Below are positions 15,379 through 25,865 of a stretch of 44,414 nucleotides of DNA, piece by piece. Made by a program: the position numbers and the translations under genes. Every line of letters begins with the position of its first letter. Position 1 is the stretch's first letter. Below the pieces are notes generated by a model that saw only the letters and a program-made list of their open reading frames with translations, did no database searches and was not told the DNA's origin. Origin of the DNA: Actinomycetota bacterium (lineage in GTDB: Bacteria > Actinomycetota > Actinomycetes > Mycobacteriales > Mycobacteriaceae). The DNA lies in NCBI GenBank assembly GCA_018268465.1, contig JAFDWN010000032.1, positions 1-44,414 on the forward strand, written 5' to 3'.

Positions 15379-16251
15379 TCAGATCACGTAATTGAGGTGC
15401 TCGACGACGCGTCGGCCGACCACCTCGTCCCCGCCGTAGACCACGTCGAGCGCATCGGCGGGCAGTGCCACCCGCCCGCCGATCAGCCGCGTGAACAGCA
15501 GACCGTCCATCCGGATCGTCGCGGTGGGACCGGCGTCGCCGAAATCGTCCACCACGCGGGCACGGCCGTCGACGGCGACGTTGATGGTGCCGTGCACACC
15601 TCCGGTGAGTTCGATCGCCACCCGCGCGCCCTCGGGTGCCTGGCCGAGCTTGCCCACCACGCGGCCCATCGCGGCGGTGATCTCGTCGACGGTCAGCCGG
15701 GTCGCCGGTCCCGCCAGATAACCCCGGCCCGGTTCCAGGCTGAGGGCATCGCGAATGTCCTGGGCGTGCATCCAGCAGTCGAACAGGCGCACCCGCATGA
15801 ACCGCCCGTAGGTGTCGGGTCCGGCGGGCGTCACGGTGATCTCGTTCCACCGCTCGTCGGCCATCTCGGACAACGCTGCCCGGCGCCGCGCGATGGTGTC
15901 CCGCAGCAGGGCGACCAGCTCGTCGACGTCGATGATGCGCAGCCGCCGCACCCAGCGTTCGTTGAGGACACCGATGTCGTTGCGCACGTGTTTGAGCGTG
16001 GAGATGTCGATGTCGGCGTGCGGGGTCGCGACACCGCTCAGCATCGATTCGACCCCGATGACGTGCGCGACGACGTCGCGGACGGACCATCCGGGCAGCG
16101 GAGTCGGGGCACCCCACTGCTCGGCGTCCAGGTCACCCACCAGGGTGTCGATATCGTCCCAGGCGGCGAACAAACCCTCCAGAACGTCGGATTTGTCCAG
16201 GGTCGTGACGGGACGGGCCGGGCTGTTCACGGCCCGACCGTACCGCTCCAT
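15379..16251 (-). CDS. Maleylpyruvate isomerase family mycothiol-dependent enzyme
   Basis: A 290-residue protein of the mycothiol-dependent maleylpyruvate isomerase (MDMPI/DinB-like) superfamily. The N-terminal four-helix domain carries the typical LPGWSVRDVVAHVIGVE segment, whose His is a metal ligand, and a later FDCWMHAQDIRDAL segment with the second His. The C-terminal domain (about residues 180-290) is of the SCP2-like MDMPI_C type. Such enzymes use mycothiol, the actinobacterial thiol, in isomerisation or conjugation; the substrate here is unknown. The ATG at 16251 is chosen; a long upstream extension in frame has no homology and overlaps the transporter gene. A GTG at 16230 is another possible start. 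Confidence 0.85.
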   Translation of the reverse strand: MERYGRAVNSPARPVTTLDKSDVLEGLFAAWDDIDTLVGDLDAEQWGAPTPLPGWSVRDVVAHVIGVESMLSGVATPHADIDISTLKHVRNDIGVLNERWVRRLRIIDVDELVALLRDTIARRRAALSEMADERWNEITVTPAGPDTYGRFMRVRLFDCWMHAQDIRDALSLEPGRGYLAGPATRLTVDEITAAMGRVVGKLGQAPEGARVAIELTGGVHGTINVAVDGRARVVDDFGDAGPTATIRMDGLLFTRLIGGRVALPADALDVVYGGDEVVGRRVVEHLNYVI

Positions 16252-16295
16252 CTCGCGTAGGTGTGCTCGAAACGACGGCGAGTCCCAGGAAGGGC

Positions 16296-17108
16296 TCAGC
16301 CCGCGGCGATCATGGCCACGGCGGCCAACGCCAGCACCATGCCCACCACCTGCCACACGTGGACCCGTTCGCGCAGCACCGTTATCGCCAACAGCACCGT
16401 CGCGGCCGGATAGAGCGAGATCAGGACACCGGCCAGCGACAGCATCGACGACTGCAGCGCCAGCAGCACCGCCATGTTGGTGACGGTGTCGATCAGCGCG
16501 GCGAGCACCGCCAGCCGCAGCGGGGTACCGGTAGGGATCCGCAGATTTCCGCTGACCGCCGCGACAACCACGACCAGCACGGTCGCCGCGATCCGCGCGA
16601 ACACCAGTGGCCACATCCCGGCGTCCACCGGCGCCCGGTGCAGCACCACAAAGTTCAGCCCGAACGCCACCCCACATCCGAAGGTCAGCCAGGCGACGGT
16701 CGCGGTGAACCGGTGCGGCGTCACATCCTTGTCGGCCACTTCACGACTGACCAGCACCACCGCAACCAGGGCCAGCACCACCCCCACCACGGCGACGGGT
16801 CCGGGACGTTCGCCCAGCAGCACCCCCACCGCCACCGGAATCCCCGCGACGAGCACCGCGGCCAGCGGAGACACCACCGAGATCGGCCCGGCTCCCAGCG
16901 CCGCGTACAGCCACCACACGCCGAGACCCTGGAAGATTCCCGACAGTCCGCCCCACACGATGGCGTCGGCGGACACCTCACCGCCGACGATCACGGCGAC
17001 GGCCGTCAGCAGCACCACCCCGATCGGGTAGGAGACGAGCACCACCCGCAGCGCCGCGACCCGCCGCGAGGCGATACCGCCCACGAAGTCGCTGACGCCG
17101 TACCCCAC
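16296..17108 (-). CDS. EamA/DMT-family transporter
   Basis: About ten hydrophobic helices in two EamA repeats, each with the pattern of drug/metabolite transporters, mark an inner-membrane exporter of unknown substrate. The first annotated start, GTG at 17108, cuts the first helix. The frame remains open upstream and reads [19 protein letters not shown], the usual first helix of these proteins, back to a CTG at 17141. That CTG overlaps the smpB stop codon region, so the true start is probably CTG or another weak codon coupled to smpB translation. The gene lies directly downstream of smpB. Confidence 0.8.
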   Translation of the reverse strand: MGYGVSDFVGGIASRRVAALRVVLVSYPIGVVLLTAVAVIVGGEVSADAIVWGGLSGIFQGLGVWWLYAALGAGPISVVSPLAAVLVAGIPVAVGVLLGERPGPVAVVGVVLALVAVVLVSREVADKDVTPHRFTATVAWLTFGCGVAFGLNFVVLHRAPVDAGMWPLVFARIAATVLVVVVAAVSGNLRIPTGTPLRLAVLAALIDTVTNMAVLLALQSSMLSLAGVLISLYPAATVLLAITVLRERVHVWQVVGMVLALAAVAMIAAG

Positions 17109-17137
17109 AGCGGAGGCCAGCGCCAGCAGAACGCCGG

Positions 17138-17629
17138 TCAGCTCATACCCTTGGCGCGCCGCCCGAGTTCACGGATGATTTCCCGTTGGGAGTCACGTTT
17201 GGCGATGTCCTGCCGTTTGTCGTGGGCCTGTTTACCGCGGGCTAGGGCCAACTCGACCTTGACCCGCCCCTCGGAGAAATACATCGACAACGGGACGAGC
17301 GTCAGGTTGCCGTCGCGGATCTTGCCGACCAGGTTGTCGATCTGCCGGCGGTGCAGCAACAGTTTGCGGTTGCGCCGCGGCGCATGGTTGGTCCAGGAGC
17401 CGTGGTGATACTCCGGGATGTGCACGTTGCGCAGCCACACCTCGCCGTCGTCGACGGTCGCGAACGCGTCGGCCAACGACGCGTGGCCGTCGCGCAGGCT
17501 CTTGACCTCGGTACCGACCAGCGCGATACCGGCCTCGTAGGTGTCGATGATGGCGTAGTTGTGCCGCGCCCTGCGGTTCGTGGCGATGATCTGTTTCGTG
17601 CCGGCCTTGCCGGAGCTGGATTTGGCCAT
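17138..17629 (-). CDS. smpB: SsrA-binding protein SmpB
   Basis: A 163-residue protein that binds tmRNA and delivers it to stalled ribosomes. The family sequence is complete: [23 protein letters not shown], the [10 protein letters not shown] loop, LLLHRRQID and the C-terminal basic tail with [14 protein letters not shown], which enters the mRNA channel. ATG start. It lies two bases after the ftsX stop in the same direction and upstream of ssrA, keeping the trans-translation pair together. Order matches M. tuberculosis Rv3100c. Confidence 0.97.
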   Translation of the reverse strand: MAKSSSGKAGTKQIIATNRRARHNYAIIDTYEAGIALVGTEVKSLRDGHASLADAFATVDDGEVWLRNVHIPEYHHGSWTNHAPRRNRKLLLHRRQIDNLVGKIRDGNLTLVPLSMYFSEGRVKVELALARGKQAHDKRQDIAKRDSQREIIRELGRRAKGMS

Positions 17630-17631
17630 GG

Positions 17632-18525
17632 CTACCTGCGGACGTACAACCGCAACGTCACGTACGCGGTGAGCCCGGCCATCGCGACACCGACGAACAG
17701 CAGGATCGGCGAGATGTAGAGGATGTCGGCGTAGTCGATCCGCGCGATCAGGTTGGCCTCGTAGAACTGGTTGAGCGCATTCTCCAGGAACGCCGCTCTC
17801 ACCACTATCAGCCCGGCGATCGCGATGACCACGCCGATGAATGCGGCAAGCATCGCCTCCACCAGGAACGGCAGCTGGGTGTACCAGCGGCTGGCCCCGA
17901 CCAGCCGCATGATGCCGATCTCGGTACGACGGGTGTACGCGGCGACTTGGACCATGTTGGCGATCAGCAGCACCGCACCGATCGCCTGGACCAGCGCGAC
18001 GGCGAACGCCGCCTTACTGAGCCCGTCGAGGACGGCGAACAGCCGGTCTATCAGATCCTTCTGGTTGAGCACGTTGAGCACCCCGGGCTGCCCGACCATC
18101 GCCTGGTCGAAATCGCTGTGCTGTTCGGGGTTGTCCAGTTTGACGATGAACGACGCCGGGAACGCATCCTTACCGGCCACGTCCTTGTACTGCGGGAACT
18201 TCTTGATCGCGTCATCGTAGGCCTGGTCGCGGTTGAGGAACCGCACCGACCGCACGTCGTCGCGGCTCTCGATCTGCGAGCGCAGCGCCTTGCACGGGTC
18301 GACGTCACACGTCGGGTCGTTGGCCGATACCTCGTCGGTCAGGAAGACCTGGCTTTCCACCCGGTCGAGGTAGATGTCGCGGGAATTGTCTGCCAGGCGC
18401 ACCACGAGCAGACCTCCGCCGAACAGGCCGATGGAGATGGCGGTCGTGAGGATCATGGCCACCGTCATGGTGACGTTGCGGCGAAGCCCGGTCAGGACTT
18501 CGTTGATCAGAAAGCCGAAGCGCAC
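17632..18525 (-). CDS. ftsX: Cell division protein FtsX
   Basis: A 297-residue inner-membrane protein with one N-terminal helix (about 20-42), a large extracellular loop (about 45-165) containing two Cys (CDVDPCKAL), then three helices. It pairs with the ATPase FtsE and transmits ATP cycles to peptidoglycan hydrolases (RipC in mycobacteria). The start is a GTG placed immediately after the ftsE TAA with no gap, indicating coupled translation. Corresponds to Rv3101c. Confidence 0.96.
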   Translation of the reverse strand: MRFGFLINEVLTGLRRNVTMTVAMILTTAISIGLFGGGLLVVRLADNSRDIYLDRVESQVFLTDEVSANDPTCDVDPCKALRSQIESRDDVRSVRFLNRDQAYDDAIKKFPQYKDVAGKDAFPASFIVKLDNPEQHSDFDQAMVGQPGVLNVLNQKDLIDRLFAVLDGLSKAAFAVALVQAIGAVLLIANMVQVAAYTRRTEIGIMRLVGASRWYTQLPFLVEAMLAAFIGVVIAIAGLIVVRAAFLENALNQFYEANLIARIDYADILYISPILLFVGVAMAGLTAYVTLRLYVRR

Positions 18526-19218
<693 letters not shown>

Positions 19219-19260
19219 GGCACGCCAGTGTAGCGGTGTGCGGCAGGCGCCCGGCCGCCG

Positions 19261-19752
19261 CTAACGCGGCGACACCGGCGTGGTCGGCGACGTGGGAGCT
19301 CCGCCGGGGACGGTCGGCGTCAAAGCCGGCGGCGTCGTGACGGTCTGAGGCGGCAGCGGTCCGCTGCCGTCCGGGTCGATGACGGTGCCCGGCGACGGCG
19401 TGGTCGTCGGCGTCAGCGGCGACGGAACCTCGGTGGTGGTGTCGGTGGGTTCCGTCGTCTCGGTGGTCGTCTCGGTGGTCTCCGTCGTGGTCGTCGTGGT
19501 GGTGGTTCGCTGCTGTACCTGGGTGCGCGGCACCCAGGTGTAGTCGGGGTCGGGCACGAACCCCGGTGGGACCATCTGGGTGGCGGGCGGCTCGGGTTGG
19601 GGTGCCGGCTGGAACGTCTCGTACACCCAGAACAGCGCGAAGAACACGACGATCAGCGCGGCGGTCGATGTGCGCATCCGGCCCCAGAAGATGTAGCCGG
19701 GCCAGCGCTTGTCGTCCTTACTCTTGATCCTGACCTTCACCAGCGGTTTCAC
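19261..19752 (-). CDS. Pro/Thr-rich single-pass membrane protein
   Basis: A 163-residue protein with a short basic cytoplasmic start ([19 protein letters not shown]), one transmembrane helix (about 28-46, ALIVVFFALFWVYE) and a long extracellular tail of low complexity. The tail includes runs of Thr with Glu (TTTTTTTETTETTT) and many Pro. It resembles Rv3103c by position and composition; function unknown, possibly a wall-spanning stalk. It overlaps the mscS gene by four bases and so belongs to the prfB-mscS transcript. Confidence 0.85.
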   Translation of the reverse strand: MKPLVKVRIKSKDDKRWPGYIFWGRMRTSTAALIVVFFALFWVYETFQPAPQPEPPATQMVPPGFVPDPDYTWVPRTQVQQRTTTTTTTTETTETTTETTEPTDTTTEVPSPLTPTTTPSPGTVIDPDGSGPLPPQTVTTPPALTPTVPGGAPTSPTTPVSPR

Positions 19753-20726
19753 GGGCGCGGCCCCGTGCCGGACGGCCCCTGGGGCTGCTCGGCACCGCTG
19801 GTTGTGGCCGGGTGGACGATCGCACCCACCATCGGGCGGGGATCGCTGGGGGTGACGATCCCGGCGCGGGCCAGCGCCCGCACGACGAGCACCCGCAGGC
19901 GTCTGCCGACCTCGAACTGCTTCCCGGGCAGCGTGCGCGCCACCATGCGCAGGTTGACGGTGTCGACCTCGATGCTCTCGACGCCCATCAGCTGCGGCGC
20001 ATCGAGCAGCAGCCGGCTGAGCAGGGTGTCGTCCTTGGCCCGGTCGGCGACGTCGTGCAGGACGTCGTTGACCTGGTTGAGATCGGCGCTGGCCGGGACC
20101 GGGATGTCGACGACGGCGCGGGCCCAGTCCTTGGACAGGTTCAGCGACTTCATGATCTGGCCGTTGGGGATGGTGTACATCTCCCCCTCGGCGGTTCGCA
20201 GTTTGGTCACACGCAGGGTGACGTCTTCGACGGTGCCCATGGCCTCGTTGGAAGAACCCAGCGTCAGCTCGACCAGGTCACCGAATCCGTACTGCTTCTC
20301 GGTGATGATGAAGAACCCGCTCAGCAGGTCCTGCACGATGCGCTGCGCACCGAAACCCAGCGCCGCGCCCAGGACCGCCGCGGGTGCGACCAGCGAGCCG
20401 ACCGGGATCGACAGGATGTCGGTGATCTCGACGGCCACCACGACGAACAAGACCGCGATCGACACCCACGAGACCACCGACGCCACCGCCTGGCGGTGTT
20501 TGGCGCTCTCCGGGCGCACCAGGTCGTCGCTCTCCTGGAATTCGGCGTCGATGCGGCGGACGACACGCTGCGAGGCCCAGCTGATGAAGCGGGCCGCCAG
20601 CAGGCTGCCCACCACCAGCAGCGCGATCCGCACCCCGCGGGTGAGGATCCACTCGCCGATGCTGCCGTGCCAGAAGCTCACCCACCGCTCGGCCAGCGGG
20701 AACGCCAGTACGGTGCTAGTCGTCAT
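19749..20726 (-). CDS. MscS-family mechanosensitive channel
   Basis: A 325-residue membrane protein: hydrophobic helices at about 30-50 and 82-105, then the pore-type helix ([29 protein letters not shown], an MscS TM3 pattern rich in Gly and Ala) and the beta domain with GDLVEL and TIPNGQI. It opens under membrane tension to release solutes. The tail after residue 290 is disordered. Position equals Rv3104c. It overlaps prfB by 11 bp and the Pro/Thr-rich gene by four. Confidence 0.9.
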   Translation of the reverse strand: MTTSTVLAFPLAERWVSFWHGSIGEWILTRGVRIALLVVGSLLAARFISWASQRVVRRIDAEFQESDDLVRPESAKHRQAVASVVSWVSIAVLFVVVAVEITDILSIPVGSLVAPAAVLGAALGFGAQRIVQDLLSGFFIITEKQYGFGDLVELTLGSSNEAMGTVEDVTLRVTKLRTAEGEMYTIPNGQIMKSLNLSKDWARAVVDIPVPASADLNQVNDVLHDVADRAKDDTLLSRLLLDAPQLMGVESIEVDTVNLRMVARTLPGKQFEVGRRLRVLVVRALARAGIVTPSDPRPMVGAIVHPATTSGAEQPQGPSGTGPRP

Positions 20727-21837
20727 CGCGTCTGTTGCGCCACCGGATGCCGGCCTCGAGGAAACCGTCGATGTCGCCGTCCAGGACCGCGGCCGGGTTG
20801 CCGACCTCGTACTCGGTGCGCAGATCCTTCACCATCTGGTAGGGATGCAGCACGTAGGAACGCATCTGGTTGCCCCATGAGCTGCCGCCGTCCCCCTTCA
20901 GCGCGTCCAGCTCGGCCCGCTCTTCCTGCCGCTTACGTTCCAGCAGCTTCGCCTGGAGCACGCGCATCGCCGAAACCTTGTTCTGCAGTTGCGACTTCTC
21001 GTTCTGGCAGGTCACCACGATACCGGTGGGGATGTGGGTGAGCCGGACGGCGGAATCGGTGGTGTTCACCGACTGACCACCCGGTCCGCTGGACCGGTAC
21101 ACGTCGACACGCAGGTCGCCCTCGGGGATGTCGATGTGGTCGGTCGTCTCGACGACGGGCAGGACCTCGACGTCGGCGAAGGACGTCTGGCGGCGGCTCT
21201 GGTTGTCGAACGGGCTGATCCGCACCAGCCGGTGGGTGCCCTGTTCGACGGACAGCGTTCCGTAGGCGAATGGGGCGTGCACAGCGAACGTGGCGCTCTT
21301 GATTCCGGCCTCTTCGGCGTAGGACGTGTCGAACACCTCGACGCCGTACTTGTGCTGTTCGGCCCAGCGCATGTACATCCGCATCAGCATCTCGGCCCAG
21401 TCCGCGGCGTCGACGCCGCCGGCACCCGAACGGATGGTGACGACCGCCTCGCGCTCGTCGTACTCACCGGAGAGCAGGGTGCGGACTTCCATCGCCTCGA
21501 TGTCGTCGTGCAGCTTCTTCAGTTCGGCGTCCGCCTCGGCCAGCTCGTCGGCGCCCTCTTCGGCCGCGAGTTCGTAGAGCACCGGCAGATCGTCCAGGCG
21601 GCTGCGCAGCTCCTCGACGCGGCGCAGCTCACCCTGGGTGTGGGAGAGCTCGCTGGTGACCTTCTGAGCGCGCGCCTGGTCGTTCCAGAGGTTCGGGTCG
21701 GAGGCTTCGTGCTCCAGCTTCTCGATACGGCTACGGAGCCCGTCGACGTCGAGGACCCTCTCCACCGTGGTGAGGGTGGTGTCGAGGGCGGCGATGTCGG
21801 CTTGGCGGTCGGGATCCACGGCTGTCAGGTTACTCAC
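20716..21837 (-). CDS. prfB: Peptide chain release factor 2
   Basis: A 373-residue RF2 that ends translation at UGA and UAA. The stop-recognition SPF tripeptide (208-210) and the catalytic GGQ loop (253-255) are present with the coiled N-terminal domain. The reading frame is continuous, so the autoregulatory +1 frameshift of enterobacterial prfB is absent, as in other mycobacteria. The longest start is GTG at 21837; a GTG six codons later, giving VDPDRQADI, matches the start I recall for the M. tuberculosis protein. Divergent from fprA across 125 bp. Confidence 0.97.
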   Translation of the reverse strand: MSNLTAVDPDRQADIAALDTTLTTVERVLDVDGLRSRIEKLEHEASDPNLWNDQARAQKVTSELSHTQGELRRVEELRSRLDDLPVLYELAAEEGADELAEADAELKKLHDDIEAMEVRTLLSGEYDEREAVVTIRSGAGGVDAADWAEMLMRMYMRWAEQHKYGVEVFDTSYAEEAGIKSATFAVHAPFAYGTLSVEQGTHRLVRISPFDNQSRRQTSFADVEVLPVVETTDHIDIPEGDLRVDVYRSSGPGGQSVNTTDSAVRLTHIPTGIVVTCQNEKSQLQNKVSAMRVLQAKLLERKRQEERAELDALKGDGGSSWGNQMRSYVLHPYQMVKDLRTEYEVGNPAAVLDGDIDGFLEAGIRWRNRRDDD

Positions 21838-21962
21838 CCCTGCCCATTCGCCATACCCGGCGGCGGATGGCGGACTGCTTGTTTAGCATCGGGTCTGTAA
21901 CCCGCTCGGCCGTATCGCGACAGCCCCCTGCGTCCGGCCGGGCAGCGACAGAAGGCAGTCAT

Positions 21963-23342
21963 ATGCCCCCTTTGCGCCCGTATTACGTGGCGATCGTCGG
22001 TTCAGGCCCGTCCGGGTTTTTCGCCGCGGCGTCCCTGTTGAAGTCGGCCGACGATCCCGGCACCGGCAGAGATGTCCGAGTCGACATGTTGGAGATGTTG
22101 CCGACGCCCTGGGGTCTGGTGCGTTCGGGCGTCGCACCCGACCATCCCAAGATCAAGTCGATCAGCGCGCAGTTCGAGAAGACGGCCGACGATCCGCGGT
22201 TCCGATTCTTCGGCAACGTCGCCGTGGGAGAGCATGTGGAGCCCGCTGACCTGGCCGAACGCTACGACGCGGTGATCTATGCGATCGGGACGCAGGCAGA
22301 TCGTCCGCTCGGGATTCCCGGGGAGCAGCTTCCCGGCAGCCTCGCGGCCGTCGACTTCGTCGGGTGGTACAACGCGCACCCGCATTTCGGGCAGCTGACG
22401 CCGGATCTGTCGGCGGGCCGGGCGGTCGTCGTCGGCAACGGCAACGTGGCGCTCGACGTCGCCCGCATCCTGGTGTCGGATCCGGCGCTGCTGGGCGTGA
22501 CGGATATCGCCGACCACGCGCTGGACGCGCTGCATGCCCGCGGCGTCGAGGAAGTCGTCGTGATCGGCAGGCGGGGACCGCTACAGGCCACGTTCACCAC
22601 GCTGGAACTGCGTGAACTCGGCGATCTCGAAGCGATGGCCGACGTCGACGTGATCGTCGACCCTGCCGATTTCGCCGACATCTCCGACGAGGATCTGGAA
22701 GCCGCCGGAAAGACGGTCCGGCAGAACATCAAGGTGCTGCGCGGCTATGCCGACCGCGCGCCGCGCGGCGCGCGGCGGCGGATCGTGTTCCAGTTCCGGA
22801 CCTCGCCCATCGAGATCAAGGGAACGGACAGGGTCACGTCGATCGTGCTGGGCCGCAACGAACTCGTCACCGACGCGACCGGTCGGATCGTCGCCAAGGA
22901 CACCGGCGCTCGTGAGGAGCTGTCCGCGCAGCTGGTCATCCGGGCGGTCGGCTACCGCGGCGTCCCCACTCGGGGACTGCCGTTCGACGAGCGGACGGGC
23001 ACGATCCCGCACACCGACGGGCGGGTGGAGGGCAGCCGCAACGTGTATGTGGTCGGCTGGATCAAGCGTGGCCCCTCGGGGGTCATCGGCAGCAACAAAC
23101 GCGATTCGGCCGACACTGTCGACACTGTGCTGCACGATCTCGACGGCGCGGGACTTGCCGACTTCGATCCGGACCACGCCGAACGGCTCGCCGAGTGGCT
23201 GCGCGAGCGCCAGCCGGTGCTCGTCAGTGATGAGCACTGGCGGGTGATCGATGAGCACGAACGCGCCGCGGGCCTGGCGTCGAGCCGGCCGCGGGTCAAA
23301 CTGGCCACCGTGACGGACCTGCTGCGCATCGGGCGCGGGTGA
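21963..23342 (+). CDS. fprA: NADPH-ferredoxin reductase FprA
   Basis: A 459-residue flavoprotein of the adrenodoxin-reductase type, moving electrons from NADPH to ferredoxin for P450s and other reductases. The FAD-binding GSGPSGFFAA (N-terminal), the GVAPDHPKIK segment, the NADP-binding GNGNVALDVARIL and the C-terminal GWIKRGPSGVIGSNK motif are all visible. ATG at 21963 is preceded by AGAAGGCAG; an upstream frame extension has no homology. Equivalent to Rv3106 by order next to prfB. Confidence 0.96.
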   Translation: MPPLRPYYVAIVGSGPSGFFAAASLLKSADDPGTGRDVRVDMLEMLPTPWGLVRSGVAPDHPKIKSISAQFEKTADDPRFRFFGNVAVGEHVEPADLAERYDAVIYAIGTQADRPLGIPGEQLPGSLAAVDFVGWYNAHPHFGQLTPDLSAGRAVVVGNGNVALDVARILVSDPALLGVTDIADHALDALHARGVEEVVVIGRRGPLQATFTTLELRELGDLEAMADVDVIVDPADFADISDEDLEAAGKTVRQNIKVLRGYADRAPRGARRRIVFQFRTSPIEIKGTDRVTSIVLGRNELVTDATGRIVAKDTGAREELSAQLVIRAVGYRGVPTRGLPFDERTGTIPHTDGRVEGSRNVYVVGWIKRGPSGVIGSNKRDSADTVDTVLHDLDGAGLADFDPDHAERLAEWLRERQPVLVSDEHWRVIDEHERAAGLASSRPRVKLATVTDLLRIGRG

Positions 23343-23391
23343 ACGCTGCGGGCGCCCGCCCGCAGACACTTGTCGGTACCCTCGACTACGG

Positions 23392-23407
23392 TCGAACACA
23401 TGTTCGA
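23392..23407 (+). promoter_or_regulatory. LexA (SOS) box at start of the DUF222/HNH gene
   Basis: TCGAAC (23392-23397), four bases, then GTTCGA (23402-23407): a perfect match to the mycobacterial LexA consensus TCGAAC-N4-GTTCGA. It overlaps the ATG at 23400, so bound LexA would block initiation or early elongation. 13E12-family genes with SOS boxes are established in M. tuberculosis. Confidence 0.92.
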
Positions 23408-24680
23408 ACAATTCGCCGAGATCCCTGCCGGTGCGGACGAAGCGGCGCTGGTAGCCAGGATCGGGGAACTGGAGACCCTCAAATCCGTGGCTGCGGCCGG
23501 GCAGGCCCGCTGCGCGGCCGCCCTGGATGCTGCGCGACGTGCCGCCGAGGCGGCCGCCGGGATCCCCGCCGCGCGGCGTGCGCGGGGACTGGCCGGCGAA
23601 ATCGCACTGGCCCGCCGAGACTCCCCCAACCGCGGCGCCCGCCACCTCGGACTGGCCACCGCGCTGGTCCACGAGATGCCCCACACCCTGGCCGCGCTGC
23701 AACGCGGTGCGCTGTCCGAATGGCGAGCCACGCTGATCGTGCGGGAGAGCGCCTGTCTGAGCGTCGAACACCGCCGGGAGCTCGACGAGGAACTCTGCGC
23801 CGACCCCGCCACCCTGACCGGCCGCGGTGATGCCCGGCTCACCGCGACCGCGAAGGCCATCGCCTACCGGCTGGACCCGCAGGCCGTGGTCGACCGCGCC
23901 GCGCGCGCCCAGACCGAACGCTCGGTGAGCATCCGGCCCGCCCCGGACACCATGACGTACGTGACCGCGCTGCTGCCGGTCGCCCAGGGGGTAGGGGTCT
24001 ACGCCGCCCTCAAACGCGCAGCCGATACCTGCGGTGACGGACGGTCCCGGGGCCAGATCATGGCCGACACGCTCGTCGAACGCATCACCGGGCGACCGGC
24101 CGACGTGGCCGCACCGATCGCGGTCAACCTCGTACTCACCGACGAAACGCTGCTCGGTGGCGCGCCGGACGCCGCCTTGATCACCGGATACGGCCCCATC
24201 CCCGCCACGGTCGCCCGCGCCCTGGTGCGTTGCGCCGTCACCGACAAACGCTCGCACGCCACCCTGCGACGGCTCTACCGCCACCCCGGCTCCGGCGCCC
24301 TGCTCACCATGCAGTCCCGGTCACGACGATTCCCCACCGCCCTGGCGGCCTTCATCACGCTGCGCGACGGCACCTGCCGCACCCCCTACTGCGACGCTCC
24401 CATCCGGCATCTCGACCATGCCCGTCCCCACGCGCGCGGGGGCGGCACCACCGCACTCAACGGTGACGGGATGTGCGAGGCGTGCAATTACGCCAAGGAG
24501 GCCGCCGGCTGGGCCGTCGAGACGCATACCGACGAAAATGGCACGCACACAGCATTATTCACCACCCCGACCGGCCAGCGACATCGGTCGACGGCGCCGC
24601 CGATCCCCGTGGGACCGCCCCCGGAGATCACTGAGATGGAGATGCGCATCGGCATCTCGCTGGCCGCACATGCGGCCTAA
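23400..24680 (+). CDS. HNH endonuclease domain DUF222 (13E12 repeat family) protein
   Basis: A 426-residue member of the mycobacterial 13E12 repeat family. The N-terminal DUF222 domain covers about residues 20-320. The C-terminal HNH nuclease motif has two Cys pairs (CRTPYC and CEAC) around LDHARPHARGG, whose Asp-His forms the metal site. Family members are SOS-induced, and the LexA box on the ATG supports that here; their biological role is not settled. Start chosen at the ATG of MFEQFAE; a GTG at 23370 would extend it by 10 residues. The gene begins 57 bp after fprA and ends 1 bp from the convergent membrane gene. Confidence 0.9.
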   Translation: MFEQFAEIPAGADEAALVARIGELETLKSVAAAGQARCAAALDAARRAAEAAAGIPAARRARGLAGEIALARRDSPNRGARHLGLATALVHEMPHTLAALQRGALSEWRATLIVRESACLSVEHRRELDEELCADPATLTGRGDARLTATAKAIAYRLDPQAVVDRAARAQTERSVSIRPAPDTMTYVTALLPVAQGVGVYAALKRAADTCGDGRSRGQIMADTLVERITGRPADVAAPIAVNLVLTDETLLGGAPDAALITGYGPIPATVARALVRCAVTDKRSHATLRRLYRHPGSGALLTMQSRSRRFPTALAAFITLRDGTCRTPYCDAPIRHLDHARPHARGGGTTALNGDGMCEACNYAKEAAGWAVETHTDENGTHTALFTTPTGQRHRSTAPPIPVGPPPEITEMEMRIGISLAAHAA

Positions 24681-24681
24681 G

Positions 24682-25038
24682 CTAAGGAGAGTCGTGTGGC
24701 ACCTGCGGCGGGGTGGGCCGCTCGGGCGGCGCGAAAGCCCAGTTGTCAGGGTTCTTCGGCGAGTACACCACGGGGATCAACGCGCCCATGCTCGGCCAGT
24801 CGTCGACGTCGACGGCCATCCGCTGGTAGACCACGTGTTCACCGACCGTCGGCCCGTTGATGACGCCGGTGATGGTGACGAACTGCTCCCCCACCGCATC
24901 CGGACGGGGACTTACTCCCGTGACCAGGAGCATTCCCTCCATCCAATCACCACCTGCGCCGCGGCGACGCCTGATCCACGGCGCGACGAACACCGCCAAC
25001 GCGCCGACCAACAGCAGCAGCATCACGAACTCCCACAC
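24682..25038 (-). CDS. Small single-TM protein
   Basis: About 118 residues from a GTG at 25038 (ATG at 25023 also possible). One N-terminal helix ([18 protein letters not shown]) followed by a basic RRRRG stop-transfer and a soluble domain with an [19 protein letters not shown] segment that resembles the beta-strand pattern of small membrane-attached mycobacterial proteins. Function unknown. Divergent from hisN with only 23 bp between starts, so promoters overlap the two genes. The frame extends upstream to 25158, but that part lies over hisN and is Arg-rich, so it is excluded. Confidence 0.7.
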   Translation of the reverse strand: MWEFVMLLLLVGALAVFVAPWIRRRRGAGGDWMEGMLLVTGVSPRPDAVGEQFVTITGVINGPTVGEHVVYQRMAVDVDDWPSMGALIPVVYSPKNPDNWAFAPPERPTPPQVPHDSP

Positions 25039-25061
25039 ACGGCCATGGTAGGCATGCAGCC

Positions 25062-25856
25062 ATGAGTCCCGACGACAACAACGTGCGCGCCGATCTCGCG
25101 CTGGCCCTCGAGTTGGCCGATGCGGCGGACGCCATGACGATGGACCGTTTCGGGGCACTGGACCTGCGGATCGAGACCAAACCCGACCTGACGCCGGTCA
25201 CCGACGCCGACGAATCAACCGAACGTGTGCTGCGCGACACCTTGGGCCGGGAGCGCCCCGACGATGCGGTTTTCGGCGAGGAGTTCGGTGGCACAAAGGC
25301 TTTCGCGGGTCGCCAGTGGGTCATCGACCCGATCGACGGCACGAAGAACTTCGTGCGCGGGGTGCCGGTGTGGTGCACGCTCGTCGCCCTCCTCGACGAC
25401 GGGGTGCCGCAGGTGGGGGTGGTCAGCGCACCGGCCCTCGGCCGCCGGTGGTGGGCTGCCCGGCAGTCGGGTGCCTTCACGTCGTTCGCCGGGGTCACCC
25501 GGCAGCTGTCGGTGTCCGGGGTCGCCGACCTCGGGTCGGCCAGCCTGTCCTACTCGGATCTCACGACGGGCTGGGAGAAACGTCGCGAGCGATTCCTCGC
25601 ACTGACCGACGAGGTGTGGCGGGTGCGCGCCTACGGCGACTTCTGGTCGTACTGCATGGTCGCCGAAGGAGCGGTGGACATCGCCGTCGAACCCGAGGTG
25701 AAGCTCTGGGACATCGCGCCCCTGGACGTGATCGTCCGTGAAGCCGGCGGCACCTTCACCAGCATCGACGGCGGCCCCGGACCGCACGGCGGCAGTGCGA
25801 TCGCCACGAACGGACTGCTCCACGACGCGGTGGTGGCGAAACTCGCCCTGCTGTAG
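25062..25856 (+). CDS. hisN: Histidinol-phosphatase, inositol-monophosphatase family
   Basis: A 264-residue enzyme that dephosphorylates L-histidinol phosphate in histidine synthesis. The metal-binding set of the IMPase fold is seen: Glu73-Glu74 (GEEFGG), Asp89-x2-Asp92 (DPIDGTKNF) and Asp217 (LWDIAPL). This family supplies HisN in actinobacteria in place of HisB-type phosphatase. Similar to Rv3137, adjacent to the fadE region. Other IMPase activities cannot be excluded by sequence, but the actinobacterial HisN pattern fits. Confidence 0.9.
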   Translation: MSPDDNNVRADLALALELADAADAMTMDRFGALDLRIETKPDLTPVTDADESTERVLRDTLGRERPDDAVFGEEFGGTKAFAGRQWVIDPIDGTKNFVRGVPVWCTLVALLDDGVPQVGVVSAPALGRRWWAARQSGAFTSFAGVTRQLSVSGVADLGSASLSYSDLTTGWEKRRERFLALTDEVWRVRAYGDFWSYCMVAEGAVDIAVEPEVKLWDIAPLDVIVREAGGTFTSIDGGPGPHGGSAIATNGLLHDAVVAKLALL

Positions 25857-25865
25857 GTGGAATGG

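Noticed and set aside
16252-16677. Upstream extension of the isomerase-family gene
   Set aside because: Runs antiphase through the EamA gene and is Gly/Arg/Ala-rich without homology.
22581-24284. A 567-codon minus-strand open frame
   Set aside because: Antisense of fprA and the DUF222 gene, which are both clear families on the plus strand.
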